Origin: Kocuria turfanensis
GTDB taxonomy: Bacteria; Actinomycetota; Actinomycetes; Actinomycetales; Micrococcaceae
Reading direction: 5' to 3'
DNA length: 64,000 nucleotides
Assembly: GCF_001580365.1 (NCBI RefSeq)
Contig: NZ_CP014480.1
Coordinates: 62,001-126,000 of the forward strand
Shown here: in pieces, positions 15,323 to 25,277 of the stretch
How the letters are laid out: each line of letters starts with the position of its first letter
Position numbering within the stretch: the stretch's first letter is position 1
Program-made: the position numbers and the translations under genes
The notes under the pieces: generated by a model
Told to the model about the DNA's origin: nothing
Database searches by the model: none
Seen by the model: only the letters and a program-made list of their open reading frames with translations

Positions 15323-16923
15323 TCGAACTGACCGCAGCACAGATCGCGCAGATCACCGGCGGGCGCGCCGTCGGCGACGCCGCCGCGCGGGAGGTCGTCG
15401 TCGGGCACGTCACGACCGACTCCCGCGAGGCGCGCCCCGGGACGCTGTTCGTGGCGAAGCCGGGCGAGGTCACCGACGGCCACGAGTACGTGGGCGCGGC
15501 CTTCGCCGCCGGGGCGGTGCTGGCCCTGGTGGAGCGGGAGGTGACCGACGCCGCCGGCGCGACCTACCCGGGCGTCCTCGTGCCCGACGTGGTCGAGGCG
15601 ATGGGCCGGCTGGCCGCGTGGGTCGTGGCCCAGCTGCGCGCCGACCACGAGGTCACGGTCGTCGCGGTGACCGGATCCGTGGGCAAGACGACCACCAAGG
15701 ACCTGCTCCGCGGCATCTTCTCCGCCGAGGGCCCCACGGTCGCCCCCCGCGGCTCGTACAACGGTGAGGTCGGGGTGCCGCTGACGGTCTTCGAGTGCAC
15801 CGCCGAGACGCGCTACCTCGTGGTCGAGATGGGCGCCACCCGGATCGGCAACATCGACTACCTGTGCCGGATGGTCCGCCCCGACGTCGGGGTGGTGCTG
15901 TGCGTGGGCTCCGCCCACGCCGGGGAGTTCGGCGGCGTCGCCAACATCGCCCGGGCCAAGGGCGAGATGGTGGAGTCCCTGCGCGCCGACGGGGTGGCCG
16001 TCCTCAACGACGACGACGCCCTGGTGCGGCAGATGCACCGGCGCACCGCCGCCCCCGTGCTGTTCTTCGGGGAGTCCCCGGCCAACGCCCTGCCGGACGT
16101 CCCGGCCGCCCGGGTCCACGCCACCGAGGTGCGCCTCGGGCCCGGCGGCAGCCCCGAGTTCCTGCTGCACTTCCCCGACGGCTCCGCGCACCGGATCGTC
16201 TCCCGGCTCATCGGGGAGCACCACGTGAGCAACCTCCTCGCGGCCGCCTCCGCGGCCTTCGTGGCCGGGGTGGCCCCGGAGCGGATCGCCGCCTCGCTCA
16301 ACGCCCAGGGCCCCGCGAGCCGGTGGCGGATGGAGCGCACCGAGCGGGCCGACGGGGTCAGCGTGGTCAACGACGCCTACAACGCCAACCCGCAGTCGAT
16401 GCGCGCGGCGCTGCAGACCCTCGCCCAGCTGGGCCGCGGGGCCGACGGCACCGCCCCCCGCCGCACGTGGGCGGTGCTGGGCGGCATGCTCGAGCTCGGG
16501 GACAGCACCGTGGAGGAGCACGACGCCCTGGGCCGCATGGTCGTGCGGCTCAACATCTCCAAGCTGGTCGCGGTGGGCGAGCTCGCCCGCCCCGTCTACG
16601 ACGCCGCCCAGCTGGAGGGCTCCTGGGGCAACGAGGCCACCTGGGTGGCCACGGCCGAGGAGGCCGAGGAGATCCTGCGCCGGGAACTGGCCCCGGGCGA
16701 CATCGTCCTGTTCAAGGCCTCCAACGCCTCCGGCCTCGGGGTGCTGGGCGAGCGGGTCGCGGCCACCGCCGCCGCCGGCGCCGACGGGCCCGCGCCCGGC
16801 AACGACGCCCCCGCACGCGGCGACCACTGGCGCTCGGCGGGGCCCTTCGTCAACGCCTCCCTCGACGCGAGCGGACGCCCGGTCACCCCGGGCGCCGCCG
16901 CCGAGGGGGACGAGCGGGCATGA
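15319..16923 (+). CDS. murF: UDP-MurNAc-tripeptide:D-Ala-D-Ala ligase MurF
   Basis: Joins D-Ala-D-Ala to the UDP-MurNAc tripeptide, completing the cytoplasmic precursor. The Mur ligase pattern is clear in 534 residues: VTGSVGKTTTKDLL (P-loop), RGSYNGEVGVPLT, VVEMGATRIGNIDYLC, NDAYNANPQSMRAAL and the C-terminal substrate domain. The C-terminus carries a non-conserved extension of about 45 residues (from GADGPAPGN). Overlaps murE and mraY by 4 bp each, indicating translational coupling. Confidence 0.96.
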   Translation: MIELTAAQIAQITGGRAVGDAAAREVVVGHVTTDSREARPGTLFVAKPGEVTDGHEYVGAAFAAGAVLALVEREVTDAAGATYPGVLVPDVVEAMGRLAAWVVAQLRADHEVTVVAVTGSVGKTTTKDLLRGIFSAEGPTVAPRGSYNGEVGVPLTVFECTAETRYLVVEMGATRIGNIDYLCRMVRPDVGVVLCVGSAHAGEFGGVANIARAKGEMVESLRADGVAVLNDDDALVRQMHRRTAAPVLFFGESPANALPDVPAARVHATEVRLGPGGSPEFLLHFPDGSAHRIVSRLIGEHHVSNLLAAASAAFVAGVAPERIAASLNAQGPASRWRMERTERADGVSVVNDAYNANPQSMRAALQTLAQLGRGADGTAPRRTWAVLGGMLELGDSTVEEHDALGRMVVRLNISKLVAVGELARPVYDAAQLEGSWGNEATWVATAEEAEEILRRELAPGDIVLFKASNASGLGVLGERVAATAAAGADGPAPGNDAPARGDHWRSAGPFVNASLDASGRPVTPGAAAEGDERA

Positions 16924-18035
16924 TCCAGATCCTCATGGCCGCCGGGCTCGCCCTCGTACTGTCCCTGTTCGGGACCCCGGCCTTCATCAAGTTCCTCGCC
17001 CGCCGCGGCTACGGCCAGTTCATCCGCGACGACGGGCCGACCAGCCACCACACCAAGCGCGGCACGCCCACGATGGGCGGCGTCGCGATCCTCGGCTCCG
17101 TGGTGCTCGCCTACGGCCTCACCCACCTGGCCTCCGGGCTGCTGTGGCCCTCCTACGGCGGGATGACCCTCTCCGGGCTCTCCGCGCTGCTGCTCATGCT
17201 CGGCATGGGCCTGGTCGGGTTCATCGACGACTACAAGAAGATCGCCAAGAAGCAGAACCTGGGCCTGAGCCCCCTGGGCAAGATCGTGCTCCAGGGGCTG
17301 ATCGGCACGGCGTTCGCCCTGCTCGTGCTGCTCGTGCCTGACCCGGAGGGCTCGACCGCCGCGTCCTCGGCGATCTCCTTCACCCGGGACACCGCCCTGG
17401 ACCTCGCCTTCGCCGGCTCCGTGCTCGGGGCGCTGCTCTTCGTGGTCTGGGTCAACCTCATCGCCACGGCCACCACCAACGCCGTGAACCTCACCGACGG
17501 CCTGGACGGGCTCGCCACCGGGGCGTCCATCCTGGTGTTCAGCGGCTACATGCTGATCGCCATGTGGCAGAACACCCACCTGTGCGGGACGGTGGCCGAG
17601 GGCGTGTGCTACGAGGTGCGCGACGCCGCCGACCTCGCCCTGACCGCGTCCGCCCTGGTGGGCGCCCTGGTGGGCTTCCTGTGGTGGAACACCTCCCCGG
17701 CGAAGATCTTCATGGGCGACACCGGCTCCCTCGGCCTCGGCGGGGCGCTGGCCGCCTTCGCCGTGCTGACCCGCACCGAGCTGCTGCTCGTGCTGATCGC
17801 CGGGCTGTTCGTGGTGATCACGGTCTCCGTGATCCTGCAGGTCGGCTACTTCAAGCTCTCCGGCGGCAAGCGCATCTTCAAGATGGCGCCCCTGCAGCAC
17901 CACTTCGAGCTCAAGGGCTGGAACGAGGTGACCATCGTGGTCCGCTTCTGGATCATCGCCGGGCTGTTCGTCGCGGCCGCGCTCGGCGTCTTCTACGGCG
18001 ACTGGCTGCTCTCCCACGGAGGAATGATCCAATGA
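16920..18035 (+). CDS. mraY: phospho-MurNAc-pentapeptide transferase MraY
   Basis: A polytopic membrane enzyme (371 residues, about ten helices) that transfers phospho-MurNAc-pentapeptide to undecaprenyl phosphate, making lipid I. Signature stretches are KRGTPTMGGVAI, the aspartate-rich GFIDDYKKIAKK, NAVNLTDGLDGLATG and MGDTGSLGLGGAL, followed by KMAPLQHHFELKGWNE, which carries the conserved histidines. Overlaps both neighbours by ATGA. Confidence 0.97.
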   Translation: MIQILMAAGLALVLSLFGTPAFIKFLARRGYGQFIRDDGPTSHHTKRGTPTMGGVAILGSVVLAYGLTHLASGLLWPSYGGMTLSGLSALLLMLGMGLVGFIDDYKKIAKKQNLGLSPLGKIVLQGLIGTAFALLVLLVPDPEGSTAASSAISFTRDTALDLAFAGSVLGALLFVVWVNLIATATTNAVNLTDGLDGLATGASILVFSGYMLIAMWQNTHLCGTVAEGVCYEVRDAADLALTASALVGALVGFLWWNTSPAKIFMGDTGSLGLGGALAAFAVLTRTELLLVLIAGLFVVITVSVILQVGYFKLSGGKRIFKMAPLQHHFELKGWNEVTIVVRFWIIAGLFVAAALGVFYGDWLLSHGGMIQ

Positions 18036-19555
18036 TCCACGCGAGCAACGACAACCCCGTCCTGAACCGGCCGCGGCTGGCCGGGCTCACCGGCTGGGAC
18101 GCGGACTGGTCCGGGCTGCGCGTGGTCGTGGCCGGGATCGGCGTGTCCGGCTTCGCCGCCGCCGACACCCTGATCGAGCTGGGCGCCCGCGTCGTGGTGG
18201 TCGACGGGGCGGACACCCCCGCGACCCGCGGCAAGGCCGACACCCTGCGGATCGTGGGCGCCGCCGACGTCCTGCTGGGGGAGCAGCACCAGTCCTCCGT
18301 GCCCGACGTCGACGGCGAGCGGCCCGAGCTGGTGGTCACCTCTCCCGGGCTGCGGCCCGACTCCCCGCTGCTGGCCGCCGCGGCCGCCGAGCGGATCCAG
18401 ATCTGGGGCGACGTCGAGCTCGCCTGGCGGGTCCGGGAGCGCGCCGGGCGCAGGACCGCCGAGTGGGTGTGCGTCACCGGCACCAACGGCAAGACCACCA
18501 CGGTGGGGATGACGGAGGCGATGCTGCGGGCCGCCGGGTTCACCGTGGCGGCGGTGGGCAACGTGGGCACCCCGGTCCTCGACGCGCTGCGCGAGCCGGT
18601 GGAGCACGACGTACTCGTGGTGGAGCTCTCCAGCTTCCAGCTGCACTGGGCGCACTCGGTGTCCCCGCTGGCCTCGGTGGTGCTCAACGTCGCCGAGGAC
18701 CACGTGGACTGGCACGGCGGCTACGCGAACTACGTCGCGGACAAGTCGCGGATCTTCGAGCACACCCGGGTGGCGTGCGTCTACAACGCCCAGCAGCCCG
18801 AGACCGTGCGGATGGTCGAGGAGGCCGACGTCGTGGAGGGCTGCCGCGCCGTGGGCTTCACCCTGGAGACCCCCGACGTGAGCATGCTCGGCCTGGTCGA
18901 GGACCTGCTCGTGGACCGGGCGTTCCTCGAGGACCGGCGCGGCTCCGCCCTCGAGCTCGCCTCCGTGGCGGACACCGGGCCGATCCCGACCCCGCACGGG
19001 GTCGCCAACGCCCTGGCCGCCGCGGCGCTGGCCCGCGCCGCCGGCGCGCCCCCGGAGGCCGTGCGGGACGGGCTGCGCGCCTGGGAGCCCGGCGACCACC
19101 GGATCCAGGCCGTGGCCACCACGCACGGGGTCGTGTGGGTCAACGACTCCAAGGCCACCAACCCGCACGCCGCGGACGCCGCCCTGTCGGCCTTCGGCTC
19201 GGTGGTGTGGATCGCCGGCGGGCTCTCCAAGGGGGTGTCCTACGACCGGCTCGTGGCCCGGCACGCGGACCGGCTGCGCACGGTGGTGCTCATCGGCACG
19301 GACAACGACGGGCTGCTCGCGGCCCTCGCCGAGCACGCCCCCGCCGTGCCCGTCCTGCCGGCCGGGGCGGACGGCGCCGCGGACGGGGACGCCGTGATGG
19401 CCGCGGCGGTGCGCCTGGCCCACGGGGCGGCGCAGCGGGGGGACACCGTGCTGATGGCCCCGGCCTCCGCGTCGATGGACCAGTTCACCTCCTACGCCCA
19501 CCGGGGCGACGCGTTCATCCGCGAGGTCGCCGAGCTCGTGGAGCGGCTGTCGTGA
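18032..19555 (+). CDS. murD: UDP-MurNAc-L-alanine:D-glutamate ligase MurD
   Basis: Adds D-glutamate to UDP-MurNAc-L-Ala. The 507-residue protein has a Rossmann-like start ([17 protein letters not shown]), the P-loop [13 protein letters not shown], the ELSSFQLHW motif, [17 protein letters not shown] and [16 protein letters not shown], which together define MurD. The N-terminal ~25 residues before the nucleotide domain are longer than in E. coli. It overlaps ftsW by GTGA. Confidence 0.96.
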   Translation: MIHASNDNPVLNRPRLAGLTGWDADWSGLRVVVAGIGVSGFAAADTLIELGARVVVVDGADTPATRGKADTLRIVGAADVLLGEQHQSSVPDVDGERPELVVTSPGLRPDSPLLAAAAAERIQIWGDVELAWRVRERAGRRTAEWVCVTGTNGKTTTVGMTEAMLRAAGFTVAAVGNVGTPVLDALREPVEHDVLVVELSSFQLHWAHSVSPLASVVLNVAEDHVDWHGGYANYVADKSRIFEHTRVACVYNAQQPETVRMVEEADVVEGCRAVGFTLETPDVSMLGLVEDLLVDRAFLEDRRGSALELASVADTGPIPTPHGVANALAAAALARAAGAPPEAVRDGLRAWEPGDHRIQAVATTHGVVWVNDSKATNPHAADAALSAFGSVVWIAGGLSKGVSYDRLVARHADRLRTVVLIGTDNDGLLAALAEHAPAVPVLPAGADGAADGDAVMAAAVRLAHGAAQRGDTVLMAPASASMDQFTSYAHRGDAFIREVAELVERLS

Positions 19556-20787
19556 CGCAGCTCCAGGACCGCCCCGGTGCCGCGGTGAGCGCGCCCGGGC
19601 CCCGGGGCGGGCTGCGGCGCTTCTGGCGCGCGCTCGTGGACGGCCCGCTCGTCCACTCCTACTACGCGCTGGCCGGGTCCGTGCTGCTGCTCACCGGGAT
19701 CGGCATCATGATGGTCCTCTCCGCATCCGCGGTGGAGTCCATCTCCGCCCAGGAGTCCGCCTACTCCTACTTCATGAAGCAGGCCACGTACGCGGGCCTG
19801 GGCATCGTGCTGATGTTCGGGCTCTCCTTCGTGCCCACGTCCTGGTACCGGCGCGGCGCCACCGGGCTGCTGGTCCTGGCCGTGCTGCTCCTGCTGCTCG
19901 TGTTCACCCCGCTGGGGCAGGAGATCAACGGCAACCGGAACTGGATCGTGGTCGGCGGACAGTCCTTCCAGCCCTCCGAGGCCGCGAAGCTCGCCGTGTC
20001 CGTGTGGCTGGCGATGGTCCTGGCCCGGCAGGGCGACGCGGTGCGCGACTGGCGCCAGGCCCTGTGGCCCTCGGCGCTGGGCATCGGGCTCCCCGCCCTG
20101 ATGGTCGTGCTCGGCGACGACGTCGGCACCGCGCTGGTCTTCGCGCTCATCTACGCCGCCGCGCTGTTCTTCGCCGGGGCGCCGCTGCGGCTGTTCGCCG
20201 TCGCCGCCGCCGGGGCGGTCGCGCTGGGGGCGGTCGCGATCGCCGCGGCGCCCCACCGGGTGGACCGCATCACCGGCTGGCTGTTCGGCGAGTGCGGCGC
20301 CACCGACGCCTGCTACCAGGCCGACCAGGGGCTCAACGCCCTGGCCTCGGGCGGCTGGTGGGGCGTGGGCCTGGGCCAGTCGCGGCTCAAGTACAACTAC
20401 GTGCCCGAGGCGCACAACGACTACATCTTCTCCATCATCGGCGAGGAGCTGGGGCTGCTGGGCACGGTGCTGATCCTCGCCCTGTTCGCAGTCATGACCC
20501 TGGCGATGGCCCGGATCATCCTGCGCGCGCGCAGCCGGTTCGTGCGGATCGCCACCGCGTGCGTGGTGACGTGGCTGGTGGGCCAGGCCTTCATCAACAT
20601 CGGCATGGTCACCGGGGTGCTCCCGGTGATCGGCGTCCCCCTGCCGTTCATCAGCTACGGTGGGTCCTCGTTGTTGATGAGCCTGGCCGCCGTCGGCGTG
20701 GTGATGTCCTTCACCCGCCTGCCGCGCCGGATCCCGGTCCCCACCCGCACCCCCCGCCCCCGCACCCCGAACGAGGATCGCGCATGA
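19552..20787 (+). CDS. ftsW: lipid II polymerase FtsW (SEDS family)
   Basis: A ten-helix membrane glycosyltransferase (411 residues) that polymerises septal glycan with FtsI. Motifs include [22 protein letters not shown], in which the stretch NRNWI and PSE are family hallmarks, [26 protein letters not shown] (conserved Asp and Glu) and the late [13 protein letters not shown]. The GTG start overlaps the murD stop. A short basic cytoplasmic tail rich in Arg and Pro ends the protein. Confidence 0.95.
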   Translation: MTQLQDRPGAAVSAPGPRGGLRRFWRALVDGPLVHSYYALAGSVLLLTGIGIMMVLSASAVESISAQESAYSYFMKQATYAGLGIVLMFGLSFVPTSWYRRGATGLLVLAVLLLLLVFTPLGQEINGNRNWIVVGGQSFQPSEAAKLAVSVWLAMVLARQGDAVRDWRQALWPSALGIGLPALMVVLGDDVGTALVFALIYAAALFFAGAPLRLFAVAAAGAVALGAVAIAAAPHRVDRITGWLFGECGATDACYQADQGLNALASGGWWGVGLGQSRLKYNYVPEAHNDYIFSIIGEELGLLGTVLILALFAVMTLAMARIILRARSRFVRIATACVVTWLVGQAFINIGMVTGVLPVIGVPLPFISYGGSSLLMSLAAVGVVMSFTRLPRRIPVPTRTPRPRTPNEDRA

Positions 20788-21911
20788 CACCGTCCGAACC
20801 GACCACCGAGGGCGCCGCCCCGTCGGTCCTGCTCGCCGGCGGCGGCACCGCCGGGCACGTGAGCCCCCTGCTGGCCGTGGCCGCCGCCCTGCGCGAGCAG
20901 GCCCCGGGAGCCCGGCTCACGGCGGTGGGCACCGCCTCCGGGATGGAGACCCGGCTCGTGCCGCAGGCCGGGCTCGCGCTCGAGCTCGTCGACCGGGTGC
21001 CGCTGCCCCGGCGGATCTCCGTGGACCTCGCCCGGCTGCCCGGGCGGCTGCTCGCCGCCGTGCGGCAGGCGGGGGAGATCCTGGACCGGGTGCGCCCGGA
21101 CGTGGTGGTCGGCGTCGGCGGGTACGTCTGCACCCCCGTCTACCTCGCCGCCGCCCGGCGCGGGCTGCCCGTCGTGGTGCACGAGGCCAACGCCCGCCCC
21201 GGCCTCGCCAACCGGGTGGGCGCGCGCTGGGCCCGGACCGTGGCCACCGCGTTCCCCGGCACGCCCCTGCGCGGGGCCGTCACCGTGGGCATGCCCATGC
21301 GCCGGGAGATCGCCGGCCTGGACCGGGCGGGCCGGCGCGCCGAGGCCCGCCGGTCCTTCGGGCTCGACCCCGACGTGCCCACCGTCGTGGTCACCGGCGG
21401 CTCCTCCGGGGCCCTGAACATGAACCGGACCGTGGCCGCGGTGGCCGGGGAGGTCGCCGCCCACGGCCACCAGCTGCTGCACGTCACCGGTCGCGGCAAG
21501 CAGGTCACCCGCGACGACGGCACCCTGCTGGAGGCCCCCGGCTACGTGCAGGTCGAGTACGTCGACGGCATGGAACGGGTCTACGCCGCCGCGGACCTGC
21601 TCGTGGCCCGCGCCGGGGCGGCGACCGTCTCCGAGGTCGCGGCCGTCGGGCTCCCGGCCGTGTTCGTGCCGCTGCCCGTGGGCAACGGCGAGCAGGCGCT
21701 CAACGCCGCCTCCCTCGTGGCCGCGGGTGCGGCGCGGCTGGTGTCCGACGACGCCTTCACCCCCGACTGGTACCGCGAGCACGTCCACCCGCTGCTGGCC
21801 GCGCCCGACGGGCTCGCCGCCATGGCCGCCGCCAGCCGGGAGCACGGCGTGCGCGACGCCGACGCCGTCCTGGCGCGGCTGATCCTCGAGGAGGTCCCCC
21901 GTGGTCGCTGA
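20784..21911 (+). CDS. murG: UDP-GlcNAc:lipid I GlcNAc transferase MurG
   Basis: A GT-B fold enzyme on the inner membrane face that converts lipid I to lipid II. The 375 residues show the lipid I-binding [57 protein letters not shown] and the nucleotide-sugar end site [23 protein letters not shown] with NGEQALNA. It overlaps ftsW by 4 bp and murC by 11 bp. Confidence 0.96.
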   Translation: MTPSEPTTEGAAPSVLLAGGGTAGHVSPLLAVAAALREQAPGARLTAVGTASGMETRLVPQAGLALELVDRVPLPRRISVDLARLPGRLLAAVRQAGEILDRVRPDVVVGVGGYVCTPVYLAAARRGLPVVVHEANARPGLANRVGARWARTVATAFPGTPLRGAVTVGMPMRREIAGLDRAGRRAEARRSFGLDPDVPTVVVTGGSSGALNMNRTVAAVAGEVAAHGHQLLHVTGRGKQVTRDDGTLLEAPGYVQVEYVDGMERVYAAADLLVARAGAATVSEVAAVGLPAVFVPLPVGNGEQALNAASLVAAGAARLVSDDAFTPDWYREHVHPLLAAPDGLAAMAAASREHGVRDADAVLARLILEEVPRGR

Positions 21912-23304
21912 GCACCAGCTCGACCCCGGCCGGCTGGGCCGGGTGCACTTCATCGGCATGGGCGGGGCCGGGATGTCCGCCGTCGCCAAGCTCATGCTCG
22001 CCCACGGCGTCCCGGTCAGCGGCTCCGACCGGCAGGACTCCCCGGCGCTGCGCCAGCTCGAGGACCTGGGCGCCACGGTGTTCGTGGGCCAGCGGGCCGA
22101 GCACGTCACCGGGGCCCGGACCGTGGTGGTCTCCACCGCCATCCCGCCGGAGGACCCCGAGTACGCCGCGGCGCGGGCCGCCGGGCTGCGCGTGCTGCAC
22201 CGCTCCGACGCCCTGGCCGCCACGATGCACGGCCGCGACGTCGTGGCGGTGGCCGGCACCCACGGCAAGACCACCACGAGCGCGATGGCCGCCCTGGCCC
22301 TGCACGCCGCGGGCCGGCACCCCTCCTGGGCGATCGGCGCGCACGTGGCCGACCTCGGGGCCAACGCCGCCCTCGGGGACGGCCGGTGGTTCGTGGCGGA
22401 GGCCGACGAGTCCGACGGCTCCTTCCTGAAGTACGGTCCCCGGGTCGCGGTGGTCACCAACATCGAGCCGGACCACCTCGACTTCTACCCGTCCCGCGAG
22501 GCCTTCTACCAGGCCTTCGACGACTTCGCCGCGACCCTGACCGGGGACGGGCTGCTCGTGGCCTGCCAGGACGACCCCGGCTCGCGGGCCCTGGCCGAGC
22601 GGCACCGGGCCGCGGGCGGACGGGTGGTCAGCTACGGCACCGACGCGACCGCGGACGTGCGGGTGCTCCCGCACGGGACCGACGGGCTGCGCACCCACAG
22701 CACCCTGGTGCTGGGGGAGGGCGCCGACCGCCGCGAGGAGCAGCTCGAGCTCGCGGTGCCCGGGCGGCACAACGTGCTCAACGCCACCGCCGCCTTCTGC
22801 GTGGCCGTCGAGGCCGGCGTCCCGCCCGCGGACGCCGTACGCGGGCTGGCCGGTTTCCACGGCTCGGCCCGGCGCTTCGACCTGCGGGGCGAGGGCCGCG
22901 GCGTGCGGGTCTTCGACGACTACGCCCACCACCCCACCGAGGTCGTCGCGGCCCTCACCGCGGCCCGGGAGGTCGCCGGCGGGCACCGGGTGATCGCCAT
23001 CTTCCAGCCCCACCTGTTCTCCCGGACCCGGCAGTTCGCCGCGGAGTTCGCCGACGCCCTCGCCCTCGCGGACGAGAGCCTGGTCATCGACGTCTTCGCC
23101 GCGCGCGAGCAGCCGGTCGCGGGGCTGACCAGCGAGGTCATCACCGAGCGCGCCCCCGCCCACGTCCGCTACGTCCCCGACGGCGCGCAGGCGGTCGCCG
23201 AGGCCGCCCGTGCCGCCCGCCCCGGCGACCTGGTGCTCACGGTCGGGGCCGGTGACGTCACCCGGCTCGGCCCCCTGCTCGTGGACCGGCTCGGGGAGAG
23301 CTGA
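21901..23304 (+). CDS. murC: UDP-MurNAc:L-alanine ligase MurC
   Basis: Adds L-alanine to UDP-MurNAc, the first peptide step. The 467 residues show [30 protein letters not shown] (P-loop), [38 protein letters not shown] and FQPHLFSRT. The GTG start lies inside the murG 3' end, and the stop overlaps the ftsQ start as TGATG. Confidence 0.96.
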   Translation: MVAEHQLDPGRLGRVHFIGMGGAGMSAVAKLMLAHGVPVSGSDRQDSPALRQLEDLGATVFVGQRAEHVTGARTVVVSTAIPPEDPEYAAARAAGLRVLHRSDALAATMHGRDVVAVAGTHGKTTTSAMAALALHAAGRHPSWAIGAHVADLGANAALGDGRWFVAEADESDGSFLKYGPRVAVVTNIEPDHLDFYPSREAFYQAFDDFAATLTGDGLLVACQDDPGSRALAERHRAAGGRVVSYGTDATADVRVLPHGTDGLRTHSTLVLGEGADRREEQLELAVPGRHNVLNATAAFCVAVEAGVPPADAVRGLAGFHGSARRFDLRGEGRGVRVFDDYAHHPTEVVAALTAAREVAGGHRVIAIFQPHLFSRTRQFAAEFADALALADESLVIDVFAAREQPVAGLTSEVITERAPAHVRYVPDGAQAVAEAARAARPGDLVLTVGAGDVTRLGPLLVDRLGES

Positions 23305-25028
23305 TGAGCCGGCACGGCCGACCGCACCAGCCCCGGTTCGGGGAGGACCCCCGGGACGCCGGCACCCCCGCCCCGGAGGCTCCGGAGGCCCCTGGGGTCC
23401 CGGCCGCGGCAACGCCCACCCCGGGCCCCCTCGACCCCGGCGCCCCCGCCGGAGACGGCCGGGACGGGGCTCCCGGGGACACCGCCGGGGACCGGTCCGC
23501 CGCCGGGCCCTGGTCCGCCCTCCCCGCCGAAGGGGCGGGGCGGAGCGGACGGGTGCGCGTGAACGACGGGACCAAGGTCTCGCCCGTCTCCGACGAGGAC
23601 GAGCTCGTGGAGGTCCCCGCGGCGGGCGGCCGGTTCAGCGCCTGGCGCCGGCACCGGCAGGAGCGCGCCCCGTCCCGCACGCTCACCGCCTCCCGGGTGC
23701 CGGCGGAGCCCGGCCACCACGGTTCCACCGCGGCCGGTCCCACCGGGGCCGGTTCCACCGCGGCCGGTCCCACCGGGGCCGGTTCCACCGCGGCCGGTCC
23801 CACCGGGGCCGGTTCCACCGCGGCCGGTCCCACCGGGGCCGGTTCCACCGCGGCCGGTCCCACCGGGGCCGGTTCCACCGCGGCCGGTCCCACCGGGGCC
23901 GGTTCCACCGCGGCCGGTCCCACCGGGGCCGGTTCCACCGCGGCCGGTCCCACCGGGGCCGGTTCCACCGCGGCCGGTCCCACCGGGGCCGGTTCCACCG
24001 CGGCCGGTCCCACCGGGGCCGGTTCCACCGCGGCCGGTCCCACCGGGGCCGGTTCCACCGCGGCCGGTCCCACCGGGGCCGGTTCCACCGCGGCCGGTCC
24101 CACCGGGGCCGGTTCCACCGCGGCCGGTCCCACCGGGGCCGGTTCCACCGCGGCCGGTCCCACCGGGGCCGGTTCCACCGCGGCCGGTCCCACCGGGGCC
24201 GGTTCCACCGCGGCCGGTCCCACCGGGGCCGGTTCCACCGCGGCCGGTCCCACCGGGGCCGGTTCCACCGCGGCCGGTGCCACTGCGGCCGGTTCGTCTG
24301 CGGCCGGGGCCACCGTCGTCGCGTTCCCCGCCTCGGCCGGCGTCCGGCGCCGGCGCCGCCGGCTCGGCGCCGCCCTGGGGGCGCTCGTAGCCCTCGCCGT
24401 GCTCGCCGGCGTGCTGTTCCTCTCCCCGGCCCTCGCCGTGCGGGACATCACCGTGCGCGGCGCCCAGCTGACCGACCCCGCCGGCGTCGAGGAGACCCTG
24501 GAGGGCTACCGCGGGACCCCGCTGACCCGGATCTCGAAGCAGGATGTCCGTGAGCGGGTCGGCGCGATCCCGCAGGTCCGCTCGATCGAGGTCGTGCTCG
24601 AGCCCCCGCACCACCTGATCGTGGAGCTGCACGAGCGGGTGCCGGTGGCCGCGGTCCAGGACGGCGACGAGTTCGCGGTCGTGGACTCCGAGGGCGTGCG
24701 GCTGGCCACCGCGGCCACCGCCGAGGAGGCCGCCGTGCCGGTGGTCACGGGCGGCCCCGACGTGCTGGAGGGCGAACGGTTCGACGCCATCACCGACGTG
24801 CTGGCCGCCCTGCCCGAGTCCGTCCTCGCCCAGCTGCGCACGGCCTCGGCCGAGTCCCTGTCCTCTGTGGAGCTGACGTTCACCGACGGCCGCACCGTCG
24901 TGTGGGGCACCGCCGAGGACAGCGAGCTGAAGGCGCAGGTGCTCCGGGAGCTCGTCGAGGCGCGCGGGGCCGGCAGCGGCGTGGAGATCTACGACGTGTC
25001 CAGCCCCACGCGCCCCGTGGTGCGCTGA
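23304..25028 (+). CDS. ftsQ: cell division protein FtsQ with a 200-residue GSTAAGPTGA repeat insert
   Basis: A bitopic division protein linking FtsL/FtsB to the septal synthase. At 574 residues it is about twice the usual length. The excess is cytoplasmic: residues 1-139 are Pro/Gly-rich and acidic, and residues 140-319 are 18 exact repeats of GSTAAGPTGA, followed by two decayed copies (320-339). A run of six arginines (about 348-353) precedes the transmembrane helix (about 354-374). The extracellular POTRA domain starts AVRDITVRGAQLTDPAGV and the FtsQ beta domain ends at VVR. The conserved part looks intact, so the gene is probably functional with a very long disordered tail. A sequencing collapse or expansion of the repeat would not disturb the frame because the unit is 30 nt. 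Confidence 0.92.
   Translation: MSRHGRPHQPRFGEDPRDAGTPAPEAPEAPGVPAAATPTPGPLDPGAPAGDGRDGAPGDTAGDRSAAGPWSALPAEGAGRSGRVRVNDGTKVSPVSDEDELVEVPAAGGRFSAWRRHRQERAPSRTLTASRVPAEPGHHGSTAAGPTGAGSTAAGPTGAGSTAAGPTGAGSTAAGPTGAGSTAAGPTGAGSTAAGPTGAGSTAAGPTGAGSTAAGPTGAGSTAAGPTGAGSTAAGPTGAGSTAAGPTGAGSTAAGPTGAGSTAAGPTGAGSTAAGPTGAGSTAAGPTGAGSTAAGPTGAGSTAAGPTGAGSTAAGPTGAGSTAAGATAAGSSAAGATVVAFPASAGVRRRRRRLGAALGALVALAVLAGVLFLSPALAVRDITVRGAQLTDPAGVEETLEGYRGTPLTRISKQDVRERVGAIPQVRSIEVVLEPPHHLIVELHERVPVAAVQDGDEFAVVDSEGVRLATAATAEEAAVPVVTGGPDVLEGERFDAITDVLAALPESVLAQLRTASAESLSSVELTFTDGRTVVWGTAEDSELKAQVLRELVEARGAGSGVEIYDVSSPTRPVVR
23721..24320 (+). repeat. 30-bp tandem repeat in ftsQ: 18 exact copies plus two degenerate copies
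   Basis: Unit positions 23721-23750, 23751-23780 and so on to 24260 are identical base for base; 24261-24290 and 24291-24320 are decayed copies (GSTAAGATAA, GSSAAGATVV). Each unit is itself two related 15-nt halves, encoding GSTAA and GPTGA and differing at two bases. The array contains no stop in any of the six frames, which produces several long artefactual open frames on both strands. Perfect identity indicates recent expansion or continual homogenisation. Confidence 0.98.
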
Positions 25029-25099
25029 GCACCGCGCGCCGCGGCTCATCTTCCACCAGAGCTTGAGACCTGGGCCGCACACCGGCATGGCCTGCGGTT

Positions 25100-25227
25100 T
25101 TGGCGAAAAGTGTCGAAAGCGGTATGGCTTGTCGTGCAGGTGGTCCCCTCGGTTGTTAGTCTTGACCCGACATCCAACCGCCAGGAGAAGCAGCTGACGG
25201 CCTGACGTTCCACCTTCGATCGAAGGT
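25100..25227 (+). promoter_or_regulatory. ftsZ upstream region: two candidate promoters and a 16-bp palindrome
   Basis: TTGGCG (25100-25105) and TATGGC (25123-25128) are 17 bp apart. Further on, TAGTCT (25157-25162) has a TGT extension just before it (extended -10) but no good -35. At 25212-25227 the perfect palindrome ACCTTCGATCGAAGGT lies 50 bp before the start codon and would be within the transcript of either promoter. The 249-bp gap is the longest inside the cluster after mraZ, and the region is visibly richer in A and T. Confidence 0.5.
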
Positions 25228-25277
25228 TGAGCAACGGCTCGCGACCCCGGCCCCGAACCATCTCGAGTTAGGTACCC

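Noticed and set aside
23721..24260. Repeat array that could be mistaken for CRISPR
   Set aside because: Units are directly adjacent with no spacers and lie in frame inside ftsQ; no cas genes nearby.
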